The notes under the pieces are model-generated. The model did not search any database, was not told the origin of the DNA, and saw nothing but the letters and a program-made list of their open reading frames with translations. The translations under genes and the position numbers were made by a program. From positions 310,001 through 374,000 of the forward strand of contig JAFCMP010000019.1 of assembly GCA_017506865.1 (NCBI GenBank): a stretch of 64,000 bases of DNA. The letters run 5' to 3'. This DNA is from Tribonema minus (lineage: Eukaryota; Sar; Xanthophyceae; Tribonematales; Tribonemataceae). This document shows positions 45,639 to 55,906 of the stretch, piece by piece (within the stretch, counting starts at the first letter, position 1; each line of letters starts with the position of its first letter).

Positions 45639-48600
45639 ATGCCTGAGTGTGTGGAGATGGCGCGGAGGCGCGCCGGCAGGGGGGCGGCGGTTATTGGCAT
45701 CATCTTGCTCTTGCAATACTGCGCGACTGCAGCGCCTCCAGCAACGGCCTCGTCGCTAGCAAAACCTCTCCACGATGGCCACAGGCGGGCACTGAATAGA
45801 GTCGTCAGGGGCGGTGGTGATGGTGGTGGCGGCAGAAGCAAAGGCGTTATTGAAGCTCCAGCGGCACGACAAGATGCCGCACCCAGCCTGGGCGAACTGG
45901 TCAAGTTCACCCTGCCACTGCTGGTCATCTGGTTGAGGTAAACGTCATAGGGCTGTGTGCATGTTTTCGTGACGAGTAGTGCAGACTGTCATTGCATTGC
46001 TACTGCAGTCACAATCCTTGAGCAGTCTGTACTCTAGGGCTTGCGCTTTGATCGAGCGTCTGTAACTGTAATTTGCATGCCTGGATCCAGTCGTTATATG
46101 GTTGATGTTGCCATCCGTCCCTACAAAAGAGGGCCAGGCTGAAGCATGCAGCCGTCGACTCAATCTGCCAGTGCATGAGATTTGATGTTGCAGATTGACA
46201 TCTCCGCAGCCTGCCCTGCAAGCTTGCGGTGTGCTGCAGAATTGTGCACAGTCGAGCTTGCGATTCGAAGCAGCAGCACTCAACATGCATCACACTGGCA
46301 CACCCATCATCATGACCAACTGCTAGCAGGTCTACTGAAGCAGCCGTAGTTGGCCACGCTGCACAATCTTTGTGACTTTCTCATTACTCGCCAGTGATTT
46401 TTGCCAATTGTTGAAATCACTGCAGCCGTACTGATGTCCCGCACGCTTCTCCCGCTGCAGTAACCCCGTCATGAGCCTCATCGACACCAGCGTGGTGGGA
46501 AAACGGAGCCTCACGCAGCTGGCGGCGCTGGGGCCGGGCACGTCCGTGTGTGACAATATCTCATGTAAGCGTGTAAGGAGTGTGCGACAATATTTCATGT
46601 AAGCGTGTAAGGAGTGTGCGACAATATTTCATAAAAGCGTCAGGAATGCGCGCAGCTGGCATCATTGCAGACACCTCGCATCCCAAGTAGCACGGTGAAA
46701 GTAGGAAGCGTGGTGGCAGAGCAACCTGTGCAGCAGCTCGTGCTGATGGCGTTGAATGCACATTGCCTTGTGGCATTGCAACGACACCAGCGTGGTTGGT
46801 GCGCTGAACACCGCGCCACTGGACATTAAGTCGCCCTCGCCGTCCGCATCAATGCAGCGCCGGTCGTATGCGAGCGCTGTCGATTCCTGTAACTTGAGTC
46901 TGAGTCTGAGTTTTGGGCATGAGAACAGTGCTGTGGCTGCCGCTGCACGTGCATGTCTGTCCGGAGTTGCCTCTTCTTTGCACGCAAGACTTGTAAATAT
47001 GAGTGCGAGTATTGAGTACGAATACCGCCGCCTTCTCGCTCAAGGCTTTGAAAGTGTGAGCAGTCACTCCGGCCATCCAAGCCGCCCCTCATCCCCACTG
47101 CTCTCATTCCAGGCAGGTCCTTCTATGCATCTATATATCTACCCCTTGTGGCGTGAATGGCGACGGCGCGCTCCTCACGGACACCACGATCACTGCCCCC
47201 TCACGCAATCCACTTTCACCCACAGCCCACCACCCCCTCACGTGTCCCCCTCCCCAAGACATGTACACCTTCCTGGCATCAGTTGGTCGTCGCAACCGCC
47301 ACCGCTGCCAACTGACACAGACTCGCTGCTTTCGGGCAGTCAGTTTAGCCCACTCACTGCATCTTCCCCCCTCCCCCTAACCTTAACCCCCCTTCCAGAC
47401 GTGTACACCTTCCTGGCGTCAGTAGTGACAGCGCTCGTCGCGACGGCCGCCGCCGCGGGCGACGCGCGCGCCGCTGACGCCGCCATACGCACCGGCGCCG
47501 CGCTGGCGCTCGTGGTCGGCGCGGCGACGACGGCAGCGCTGCTGACACACGGCCGCAGCGTACTGATGCTGTTTCTGGGGGGGGCACCGGGGGCGGCGGA
47601 TGTGCTGCCGTGGTCGCTGCGCTACACGCGCATACGCGCGCTCGGGTTTCCCGCGGTGACGCTGACCATGGCGCTGCAGGGGGCGTGCCTCGGGCGCAAG
47701 GCGAGTGCTTTTTGAAGTTGTTGTTTGAAGTTATGATGGCGACTTCAATGCAGGAGTGAGGGATTTCCGGCGGTGACGCTGACTATGGCGCTGCAGGGGG
47801 CGTGCCTGGGGTGCAAGGCGAGCGGTTTGAAGTCGTTGTTGAAGTTATGATGGCAACTGGTCTAGGATGTGGCAAGGGTTTTCGGCGACGACGCTCACCA
47901 TGGCGCTGCAGGGGGCGTGCCTAGGGCGCAAGGCGAGTCGTTTGAAGCTGATGTTGAAGTTGAAAGGGCGGTCCATCTTATGGGCTGTTGCGCGGAAGTG
48001 CCACTGATGATCTTGCTCGTGACGGGGGTTCCCAGCGGTGACGCTCACCAAGGCGCTGCAGAGTCATGCTGGGGGTGCAAGGCGAGTTATTTTCTAAGAT
48101 GGTGTTGAAGTTGTGATGATAATGACCAGGACATGGCGGCGGGCAGTGGTTCAGAGCGCTGCTGCTGTGAGTGCCTGCGCCGTCCTGTCCTTGTACCGCA
48201 GTCAGCAGCAGTCCAGTGTGCAGGTCCGTCGCAGTTTTACGTGCAGAAACTGCGCTGGTGCCTGCATTGAAGTTCACGCACGCAAGCAACGGCAGCAGAC
48301 GTGGCGGTGGCGGCGGCCGCTGCGGTAGCACTACTAAGGCGCGGGGCCCTGTGTAACTTCTACTGCTCTGCGGCATGCTACACTCGTGCTAGTCATCAGC
48401 GCGGGCACAAGCATTCGTAAGGCAGTTAGTTGCCAGGAGAAGCTGCGTCGCAACGTGCACCCGCACCGGGGTACGGGAGGGCTTGGGTCAGGGTTAGGGT
48501 TAGGCGCTCGATCGTACAGTATCCTGCTGCGCGCGGCTCTACCGTGTGCGCTTGCGAGGGGCGATGCGCGCGACACCTGACGCTCTGCAGTGCCAGCACG

Positions 48601-51600
48601 CAGGCCGGCGAAGCCGGGGCGAAAACGAGGCGCATCAAGCGCTGCCTTTGTGAGTGCGCGCCGAGGCTCCTCAATGCCGTCTTGATCTCTGTCACTCACC
48701 CTTAGCGTAACCCTCCTCAAGGAGTTATGCCCTGCAGCAGTGTGGGCTGAACTCCCCTTAATGCTGCAACCATATCCATGGTTGCCCTATCCCTCAATTA
48801 ACCCCTCCCCCCCTCCGCCCCCCTTCCCGCTCGCGACGATATCCATGGTTGCCCTATCCCTCATGTTGACCCACCCCCCCCGACCCCCCCCTCCCCGCTT
48901 CCACATCATTACCACAGGACCTCAAGACGCCGCTGCGCGTGTGCGGCGTGACAGCGCTCACCAACCTGGTGTTTGACATCACACTCGTCATGGGCTATGG
49001 CTGGGGCATCGCGGGCGCCGCAGCCGCCACCACCGCTGCACAGGTGAGCATGCGCATGGCCCTGCGGGCTCGGCTTCATAGACTTCTACTTCAACTTTGA
49101 AGGGGTGCCACGATAAGGAGCGCAATGCAAGGGCGCAGTCCCAAAAGCGCATGATTGGTAGGCACGTGTCGCGTTCGTGCTGCTGCGCATGCTACCTTGC
49201 GCACCCACTGCTCTGCAGCGATGGGCGTGTGAGGCTGTCCCTGTGCATGTCGTTCAATGGCATTGAAGAAGTTGAAGTTTGTCGATGTGCTTGCCAGCGC
49301 TTCGCAGTGTCTGGTGGCCGCCATCGTGCGCGCAGCAATGCAGCATGCCATGCCACAATATAGTACTTTCGCTCCAGAAGAAAGTGCCCCCACTGCGTTT
49401 CATGCCATGAAGCATGCTGCCAGCTCCCCGGAGCGTCCGCCTGCGTAACGTACGCAGTTGCGCGATGCGTGACGTACCTCTTCAAAACAGTGGCGGCGCC
49501 AGAATTCTTCACTGGCGCAAGAGTTCTGCTTGACTTGCGTAGATCCGCATCTCTGTTCCATGGGGCACGCTGGATCTGGAGTCGCAATGACGTTTGGTGG
49601 TGACACTCCCCTGATGCCCTCTGCCCCCCCCCCCCCCCCCCCCCCCCCCCTCCCCTCAAAGCCTGTCCTCACCTCCGCTCATCCTCGCCCACACCCCGTG
49701 CCACAGTACCTAGGCGCCGCGATAATGCTGGATGCGACGCTCCGCCGCATGGGCGCATGTGTGGCAAACGGTCACGTCATACCAGGTGGTGACGCTTCGT
49801 CTTCATTTGCTACCACTTGCGCTCCGTCGCCCCCCCTGCCCCACAGTACCTCGGCGCGGCGATACTGCTACTTTGACGCTCCGCCGCACGGGCGCGTGGC
49901 GAACGGCTGCGTCACACAATGTAATAACACTCCGCCTCCACTTTCCACCGCCTCCGCTTTGTGTCGCCTCGCCCCCTCACACATCACAGTACCTCGGCGC
50001 GGCGATACTTCTCGTGGTGACGCTCCGCCGCACAGGCGCGTGGCGCGCGCCGTCGCCGCGCGAGGTGCGCGCGTTCCTGGCACTCGGCGCGCCCGTTGCG
50101 CTGGCCATCGCGGGCCAGGCGGCGACCAACGTGTTTGTCACGCTCGCGGCGGCGGGCTGCTCGACGGCGGCGCTCGCCGCGCACCAGGTGCGGATGGGAC
50201 TTAGCGCTGCTGCTGCTGCTGCTGCTGCTGCCGCTGCTGGTGGTGGTGGTGGTGGTAGTGCTGATGGTGATGGTGGTGGTGGTGGTGGTGCTGTGGCGGT
50301 GGTGATGGTGATGCTGGTACTGGTGCTGCTGCTGCCGCTACGGCCGCTGTTGCTGCTGCACGACAATGAGGCGTCGCATGCGCCTGCGGACTGTGACCTC
50401 GGCGCAGTGCTGTTCAGCGCTGCTGCTTCTGCTGCTGCTGCTGCTGCTACTGCGTGACGAGGAGGCAGCGCGTGCGCCTGCGGACTGTGACCTTGGCATC
50501 AGGCAGCATTTCTTCAACTGGTCGCTCCCCCCATGTTGACAATCCGCAGCCGACAAATCCTGTAGGTGGGCCGCCATCAGAGATCAGAGCCAATGCACAC
50601 AGGCCCTTGACGGCAGTGCCGTGCATGTTCAATGCCGTGTGCATTATCCCCCCATCATCCCTCCCCCCGCCGCCCCTCCCCCTCACCCCCCTATTCACCC
50701 CTCCCCCCCCCCCGCCGCCCCTCCCCCTCACCCCCCTGTTCACCCCCCCCCCACCCCGCCGCCCCTCCCCTCACACCCCTCCCCCCCCCTCTCATCCCCC
50801 TGTTCACCCCTGCCCCCCCCCATACCCCCCCCCCCTCCCCCTCCCACACGCGCAGGTCATGTACGGCCTGTTTGTCACCCCTATCCCCCCGCTACCCCCT
50901 CCCCCTCATCCCCCTGTCCACCCCTCCACCCCCCCCCCCTATGCGCAGGTCATGTACGGCCTCTTTGTGCTCTTCTGCCCCGTCGGCGAGGCCCTCTGCC
51001 AGACGGTGCAGGCGAACCTGCCCGCGCTGCTCGACCGCGGCGCCGCTGCGCCGCCGCCGCCGCAGCAGCAGCAGCGGCAGCGCGCACCAACGCTCACCCT
51101 CGGGCCGCGCGCCGTAAGCCTCGTGGGCGCCGTCGCTAAGGCAGCGCTGGTTCTTGGCGTTGCAGACGCAGCGCTGGCGTGGACCATTCCCAGCGCATTC
51201 CCGGGCGTGTTCTCGCCGGACGCGGCGGTGTGGCGCGGGATGCGCGCGGTGGCGGGCTACAGCGCGGCGTCGCTCGCGATGCACGCGACGTGCATGCTGC
51301 TGCAGGTGCGCGTAGGAATAATGGGGCAGTACTGACAGTTTGATAGTTGAGGAAGGGCTCAGGAGCTTCTGAAGGTTGCCGTTTGGAAGCACTGGTCATG
51401 TCGCTCGCGATGCACGCGACGTGCATGCTGCTGCAGGTGCGCGTAGGAATAATGGGGCAGTACTGACAGTTTGATAGTTGAGGAAGGGCTCAGGAGCTTC
51501 TGAAGGTTGCCGTTTGGAAGCACTGGTCATGTCGCTCGCGATGCACGCGACGTGCATGCTGCTGCAGGTGCGCGTAGGAATAATGGGGCAGTACTGACAG

Positions 51601-53261
51601 TTTGATAGTTGAGGAAGGGCTCAGGAGCTTCTGAAGGTTGCCGTTTGGAAGCACTGGTCATGTCGCTTGCGATGCACGCAACGTGCATGCTGCTGCAGGT
51701 GCGCGTAGGAATAATGGGGCAGTACTGACAGTTTGATAGTTGAGGAAGGGCTCAGGAGCTTCTGAAGGTTGCCGTTTGGAAGCACTGGTCATGTCGCTCG
51801 CGATGCACGCGACGTGCATGCTGCTGCAGGTGCGCGTAGGAATAATGGGGCAGTACTGACAGTTTGATAGTTGAGGAAGGGCTCAGGAGCTTCTGAAGGT
51901 TGCCGTTTGGAAGCACTGGTCATGTCGCTCGCGATGCACGCAACGTGCATGCTGCTGCAGGTGCGCGCAGGAATATGGGGCATCACTGACAGTTTTATCG
52001 GCAAGGAAGGGGCTCAGGAGCTTCTACAGGTTGCCGTTTGAAAGCGCTGGTGCAAAACCAAGCTCTTGGGTGCTCCTTTGCAAAGTCTGTCACGTGCATG
52101 CTGCTGCAGGTGCGCATGCGCGCAGGGGCTGGCTGCCGCCCGCGGTGACGTTGGCGGAGCGGCGATGGTTGCAGTCTGCAGTCGCGGCGAGAGAAATGGC
52201 TCACGAGTGTTCACGAGCACGGACGCCGCTGGGAGTCTGCGTACACGATGGCGATGCTGGTACAGGGCAGTTGTGGCTGGGGCTGCTGAATGGGCAGTTG
52301 GCACACGCGTGCCTTTCCGTAGTGTGTACTTCAGGGTCCGCAATCGCGCCTGTGCGGTGCTGCAGCACAGCAGTGAACACTCAAAGGTCGTGGTGAGGCG
52401 TTCGATGCGCGGCAGCCGACGCGCAGCGAGAAGCGGCACAAAGACACCGCCACAGTCAACAAGCCAGCAAGAAGCGCACACGTACGACGTGTGCCATGGC
52501 CGCTCTCTGTGCGCCGCGCGCACGGCTTTGAGCCACGCTCTCTTGTACCTACCCTCTACACAACCATGACCATGACCTAGCGCTGCCGCTGCCTGTGCGC
52601 AGGGCGTGATGCTGGCGCAGCGTGACGTCGGCGCGCTGGCAATGATCTACGCGTTCTGCTCATGTTTCTTCGGCGCCGCACTCATGGCGCTGCGGCGCAG
52701 GAGCGATCTGGAGCTGACGCAGGTGAGGGGGGGGTGGGGGGCGCTGCCATGCAGTGCTGTTGAGCGCTGCTGCTGCTGCTGCCGCTGCTGCTGCTGCCGC
52801 TGCTGCCATGCACGCATGCGCCGCTAGACCACTGTGCTGCCAAGTAAAGATGGAAGAGCGCAATGTACGCTTGCGGCCGTCACCAAGAGTATGCACCTTG
52901 CCAGCGCCACCAAGTGCCCCAAACTCTCATGTCTTGAATACGACCAGGAAGGGGGTTCACGGCGCTGAACACCGACGCACGAGCTAAGTTTCATACAGTG
53001 TTCATTGTCATGCAAATGTTCACTTTCTTACAGTTTTTTTTAACGCATCCAAACACCCGTGCGGCGCAGGTGTGGCGGCTGTTCATGACGTACCACGCGA
53101 CGCGCTGCGCGCTCTTCGCGGCGCGCTGCGCGTGGCGCAACCGCGACGCGGTGGCGGCGGCGCGGCGGCAGTGGCGGACGCCGCCAGCGGCAGCAGCAGC
53201 GGCAGCAGCAGCAGGGCCGCCGGCGGCAGCGCCGCGCGCGCGCACACCGTCACGGCGGTAA
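45639..53261 (+). CDS. MATE-family multidrug/toxin extrusion transporter
   Basis: Eight exons join in frame: 45639-45937, 46461-46564, 47399-47700, 48918-49043, 49990-50187, 50949-51305, 52603-52722 and 53070-53261 (TAA), giving 565 residues. The N-terminus has a hydrophobic VIGIILLLQYCATAAPPATA, a signal or plastid-targeting region, then the MATE core: KFTLPLLVIWLSNPVMSLID, SVVGKRSLTQLAALGPGTSV, YTFLASVVTALVATAAA, FPAVTLTMALQGACLGRK joined to DLKTPLRVCGVTALTNLVFD (the family's xGxxDxKTPL region), GWGIAGAAAATTAAQ, PVALAIAGQAATNVFVTLAA, GLFVLFCPVGEALCQTVQAN, and the last helices LAMIYAFCSCFFGAALMAL. MATE proteins export organic compounds using a cation gradient; plant EDS5-like members are plastidial. 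Intron 3 has a GC donor (AAG|GCGAGT). The C-terminus is Ala/Arg-rich. A second ATG is at 45657. Nearly every intron has duplicated exon edges. Confidence 0.9.
46546..46645 (+). repeat. 34-bp repeat, three copies, spanning MATE exon 2 donor
   Basis: Units start at 46546, 46580 and 46614: gtgtgtgacaatatctcatg then taagcgtgtaagga. The first contains the real exon end and donor (TCAT|GTAAGC); the second keeps the donor, the third has ATAAAAGC. A related exon 2 fragment (cgacaccagcgtggttgg) is at 46782-46799. Confidence 0.9.
47240..47440 (+). repeat. Duplicated MATE exon 3 start and acceptor
   Basis: acatgtacaccttcctggca at about 47260, after a C-rich tract and AAG, mirrors the real exon 3 start after CCTTCCAG at 47398. 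The copy stands about 140 bp upstream. Confidence 0.8.
47644..48135 (+). repeat. Four copies of MATE exon 3 edge with GC-type donor
   Basis: Copies begin near 47644, 47761, 47876 and 48023, each with gcggtgacgctgaccatggc or a near variant, a gcgctgcag block and caaggcgag. The GC donor itself (AAG|GCGAG) is retained in every copy. Spacers contain gttgaagtt runs. Confidence 0.9.
48765..48910 (+). repeat. Duplicated C-rich segment upstream of MATE exon 4
   Basis: atatccatggttgccctatc followed by cctca and a C-rich tract occurs at 48772 and 48839, 67 bp apart, immediately upstream of the exon 4 acceptor. Confidence 0.8.
49700..50040 (+). repeat. Three copies of MATE exon 5 start and acceptor
   Basis: ccacagtacctaggcgccgc, ccacagtacctcggcgcggc and tcacagtacctcggcgcggc begin at about 49702, 49843 and 49984, about 141 bp apart, each followed by a gacgctccgccgca block. 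Only the last is continuous with the conserved MATE exon; the others contain stops. Confidence 0.9.
50195..50520 (+). repeat. GCT/GGT microsatellites in MATE intron 5
   Basis: (gct)n then (ggt)n at 50201-50340 is followed by a duplicated ctgcggactgtgacct block (50384 and 50478) separated by another (gct)n tract. Further on, a C-rich stretch at 50648-50945 holds a decoy copy of the exon 6 start (gcgcaggtcatgtacggcct at 50851). Confidence 0.8.
51270..52120 (+). repeat. 131-bp tandem repeat, six copies plus one degenerate, at MATE exon 6 donor
   Basis: Units start (tcgctcgcga) at 51270, 51401, 51532, 51663, 51794 and 51925, exactly 131 bp apart. A decayed seventh ends near 52120. Each contains the last 36 coding bases of exon 6, the donor ctgctgcag|gtgcgcgtagg and about 95 bp of intron including ggggcagtactgacagtttg. 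Copies differ at only a few bases (for example cgcgacgtg/cgcaacgtg). Unit 1 overlaps the functional exon end at 51305. Confidence 0.98.
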
Positions 53262-53484
53262 CGAGCACTCAGTTGATGCTGTCACTGGTGACTCACTGGT
53301 GGCACAGACTGTTTCTGCGCGCTGACGTTGAGACGTGCTGCTGCGAGCCTCGTGGCAGCAGCGCTCAGACTGCAGCGCAAGCGGCACTGCAACAAACGTA
53401 TCGGCTTGCACGCCGGGGGTGTGTATGGCCATGCCGCGGGTACGCCTGCGGCGCGGCAGCTGGCACCGCTCGCGTGCGCGCCGC

Positions 53485-53525
<41 letters not shown>

Positions 53526-54982
53526 GCGGCGCTGCCATGCGCAGCAGCGGCGCCGGCGCGCGCGATGCGCTGGACAATTACTTGGAGTCGTGGCGGGCGC
53601 GGACCAGTGTGACAGTGCTCAGCAACGCTGTCGTCGCACACGAGCAATGCAGTTTGTCGAATGTATTCCTTGAAGACGTTGTTCGCTCGCGCAGCAAGTG
53701 CGTGGCGTGATGTAGGTAGGCGGCGCGACAGCTGGCACGGCTTGCGCGCTTGCTGCTGCATCGCTGCTCAGCAAAACCAGATTCCTACGGTGCGGCCCGT
53801 GCGGTGTTTGTGTTGTACAGACGTTTCTTATTGCTGTGGGCATTGTAGCTGGTGTGCAGGTTCGGTAAAACGTGCACACACTTGCGCTGTGCATCCTCTC
53901 CCCGTTGCACACTGTGAGACCAACAGAAGTTTTACCATTGAGAAGCACACACAAGTTGACAGTGGTGCACCCGGCCGGAGCTTATTTCTCTGTTTTCTTT
54001 TCTGGTGCGTGTGCACGCCTCCTGTTGTTGCTTTCTTCTGTTTTCTTATGCACGCCTTCTGTTGTGTGTCACCCTCTCAAAAACATGATGGTGCATACCG
54101 CATTTCTATATGCCCTTGTCTTTCAAATTTTCGTAGCAGTGCTCATTCAGCATCTCGCAGGTGCTGTACACGCATGCCGCGGCCCCTGGTTGTTGTTGCC
54201 TCATTGTTAGCCATGCTGCCTGCATAAACCTATTTGTACCCTACGTAGCAATGTCACGCGTGACATCACACAGTAAAACCAACTACGCAGATTGCACGCA
54301 AGCACTATTGCGGCTGTATACGCTGCCTGCGGCACCTGCCCATGGTCATCGTCACATGCAGGCGTTCAAAGCAAGCGTGCCAGCACCAGACGTTGCAAGC
54401 GACGCTGTGCACGCAGCAGGCATTCACATCATCGGGCGGGCGAGAGCGCATGCTCCGCGGACTGCACTCACCTGAATCACCACAACACAATTACGGGGAA
54501 CAGAGGGATGCGCGCAAAATGCACAGCAGCGCGCGCGCGCACACAGACACTCCAGTTCAAGTCACGCAATCAAAAACACACGCACGCACGGTTCAAAGAC
54601 TTGTCACGCACACGTAACGTGCATTTCGAGTGCGCGGCCGGCGGTTGGCCGGCCGATGCGGCAGCGGGTTCTATTTATACACAACACACATGCGGCGCTG
54701 GTGATTGATTGCGCCGGCCACGTACGGGGGCGGCGGAGCCCCCCCCTAGCACGGGTGCGTGCAGCTAGCCCGTCTCTCACGTCGTGCGCACTCGGAAATT
54801 TTGTTGGTGCCCCCCCCCCCCCCCTTCCCCCTTTCCCCCCCTCCCCCCTTGTGACCCCCGCGCCGCGTGCCGCAAGCTGTGCAGCGTCAGCGGCGGGACG
54901 ACGCTGCGAACCGTCAAACTCTCACCCATAAACAGACATACACGGTCACACAGACAAATGTGCCTGGGGGCTAGCTACCTCA

Positions 54983-55016
<34 letters not shown>

Positions 55017-55033
55017 CCCCCGCCGCCTCGGGC
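53262..55033. other. Intergenic region between convergent genes
   Basis: It contains a (gct)n tract at 53486-53525 and, at its right end, C homopolymers at about 54812-54823 and 54984-55015 (about 31 C). I see no supportable gene. Confidence 0.5.
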
Positions 55034-55906
55034 TCAGTAGAGGATGGTCTGCTGCTCGCACTTCGTTCCGAAGAAGCCGTGGAAGCACTTGCACAAGCCG
55101 CTGGTGTAGTCGCAGATGCCGCGTCCTGAGCAGTCCCGTCCCTGCGCTGCGCCGCTGCCTCCCATCTGATCGGGTCCGGTGGGGCACTCGCGCAGGGAGC
55201 AGTCGGGGCCGCGGTACCCTGGGTCGCACTTGCAGCCGACGTGCTTCTGGGCATCCCAGGGTTGGGTGTATTCGATATTGCTTCCCGCTAGGTCGTCCAC
55301 AAGCTGCTGCTGCGTGTAGCAGAAGCCGTTGCCGCTGCAGTTGTTGGGGCACACAGTTCTCTCGCAGGCGATGCCCTCGTACCCCTCGTAGCAGTCGCAC
55401 ACGCCCGTCTCGCGATTGCAGTTGCCCTTGGCGGAGCAGGTCAGCACGGGGTGCTCGCCGCTGGCTTCTACCATCTCTGACACCCACGCGATACCTCTGC
55501 GATGCGTACAACATCACCCAGACACGACGTGAGCGCGTTATTTTGTGTTGCGACTGATCAACAACTGCCAAAGCTAGTTTCCGCTGAACACAGCTCGCAC
55601 CCCTGACTAGGCACCGAGCTAGCACAATGACGAGTGCACAGAGATAAAACGCAGCTCTGCTCGAACAAGGCAGGCGGCAAGCGTTGGTGGTCAGCATGTA
55701 GAGCCTGCAGCAATCGACGGTTATACTCACGTTGGGCAGGTCCGCTCCGAGCAGTCAGGGCCAGTCCACGCCGGTGTGTCATCGTTTTTAAGGTGGCAGA
55801 CACAGATGTCGTTGGCCGTGCAGATTCCGTGCAGGTTGCAGAAGTTGGGGCAGTGTGCTGCCACCTGAGCTAACGCCCCCGCAGCCAGCGCCAGGGACAG
55901 CTTCAT
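55034..55906 (-). CDS. Secreted EGF-like repeat protein
   Basis: Two exons join in frame: 55906-55731 (donor AAC|GTGAGT) and 55496-55034 (acceptor TCGCAG|AGG, stop TGA 55036-55034), giving 212 residues. The first residues, [19 protein letters not shown], form a clear signal peptide. Four Cys-rich EGF/tenascin-type modules follow: [19 protein letters not shown] to [28 protein letters not shown] to [10 protein letters not shown]; a module with [20 protein letters not shown]; and [20 protein letters not shown] to [11 protein letters not shown]. The GIAWVSEM segment after CPT is shared, to my knowledge, by a protein family common in algal and other protist genomes. It is probably extracellular or cell-surface, with disulfide-bonded modules; ligand unknown. 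The length looks complete. No duplicated exon edge is seen in its single intron. Confidence 0.9.

Noticed and set aside
51270-52120. Regular 131-bp direct repeats, superficially like a CRISPR array
   Set aside because: Units are contiguous with no unique spacers, contain exon and donor sequence, and lie in a eukaryotic gene.
54784-55557. 257-codon plus-strand frame opposite the EGF gene
   Set aside because: It is antisense to Cys-rich EGF modules and driven by poly-C (poly-Pro).
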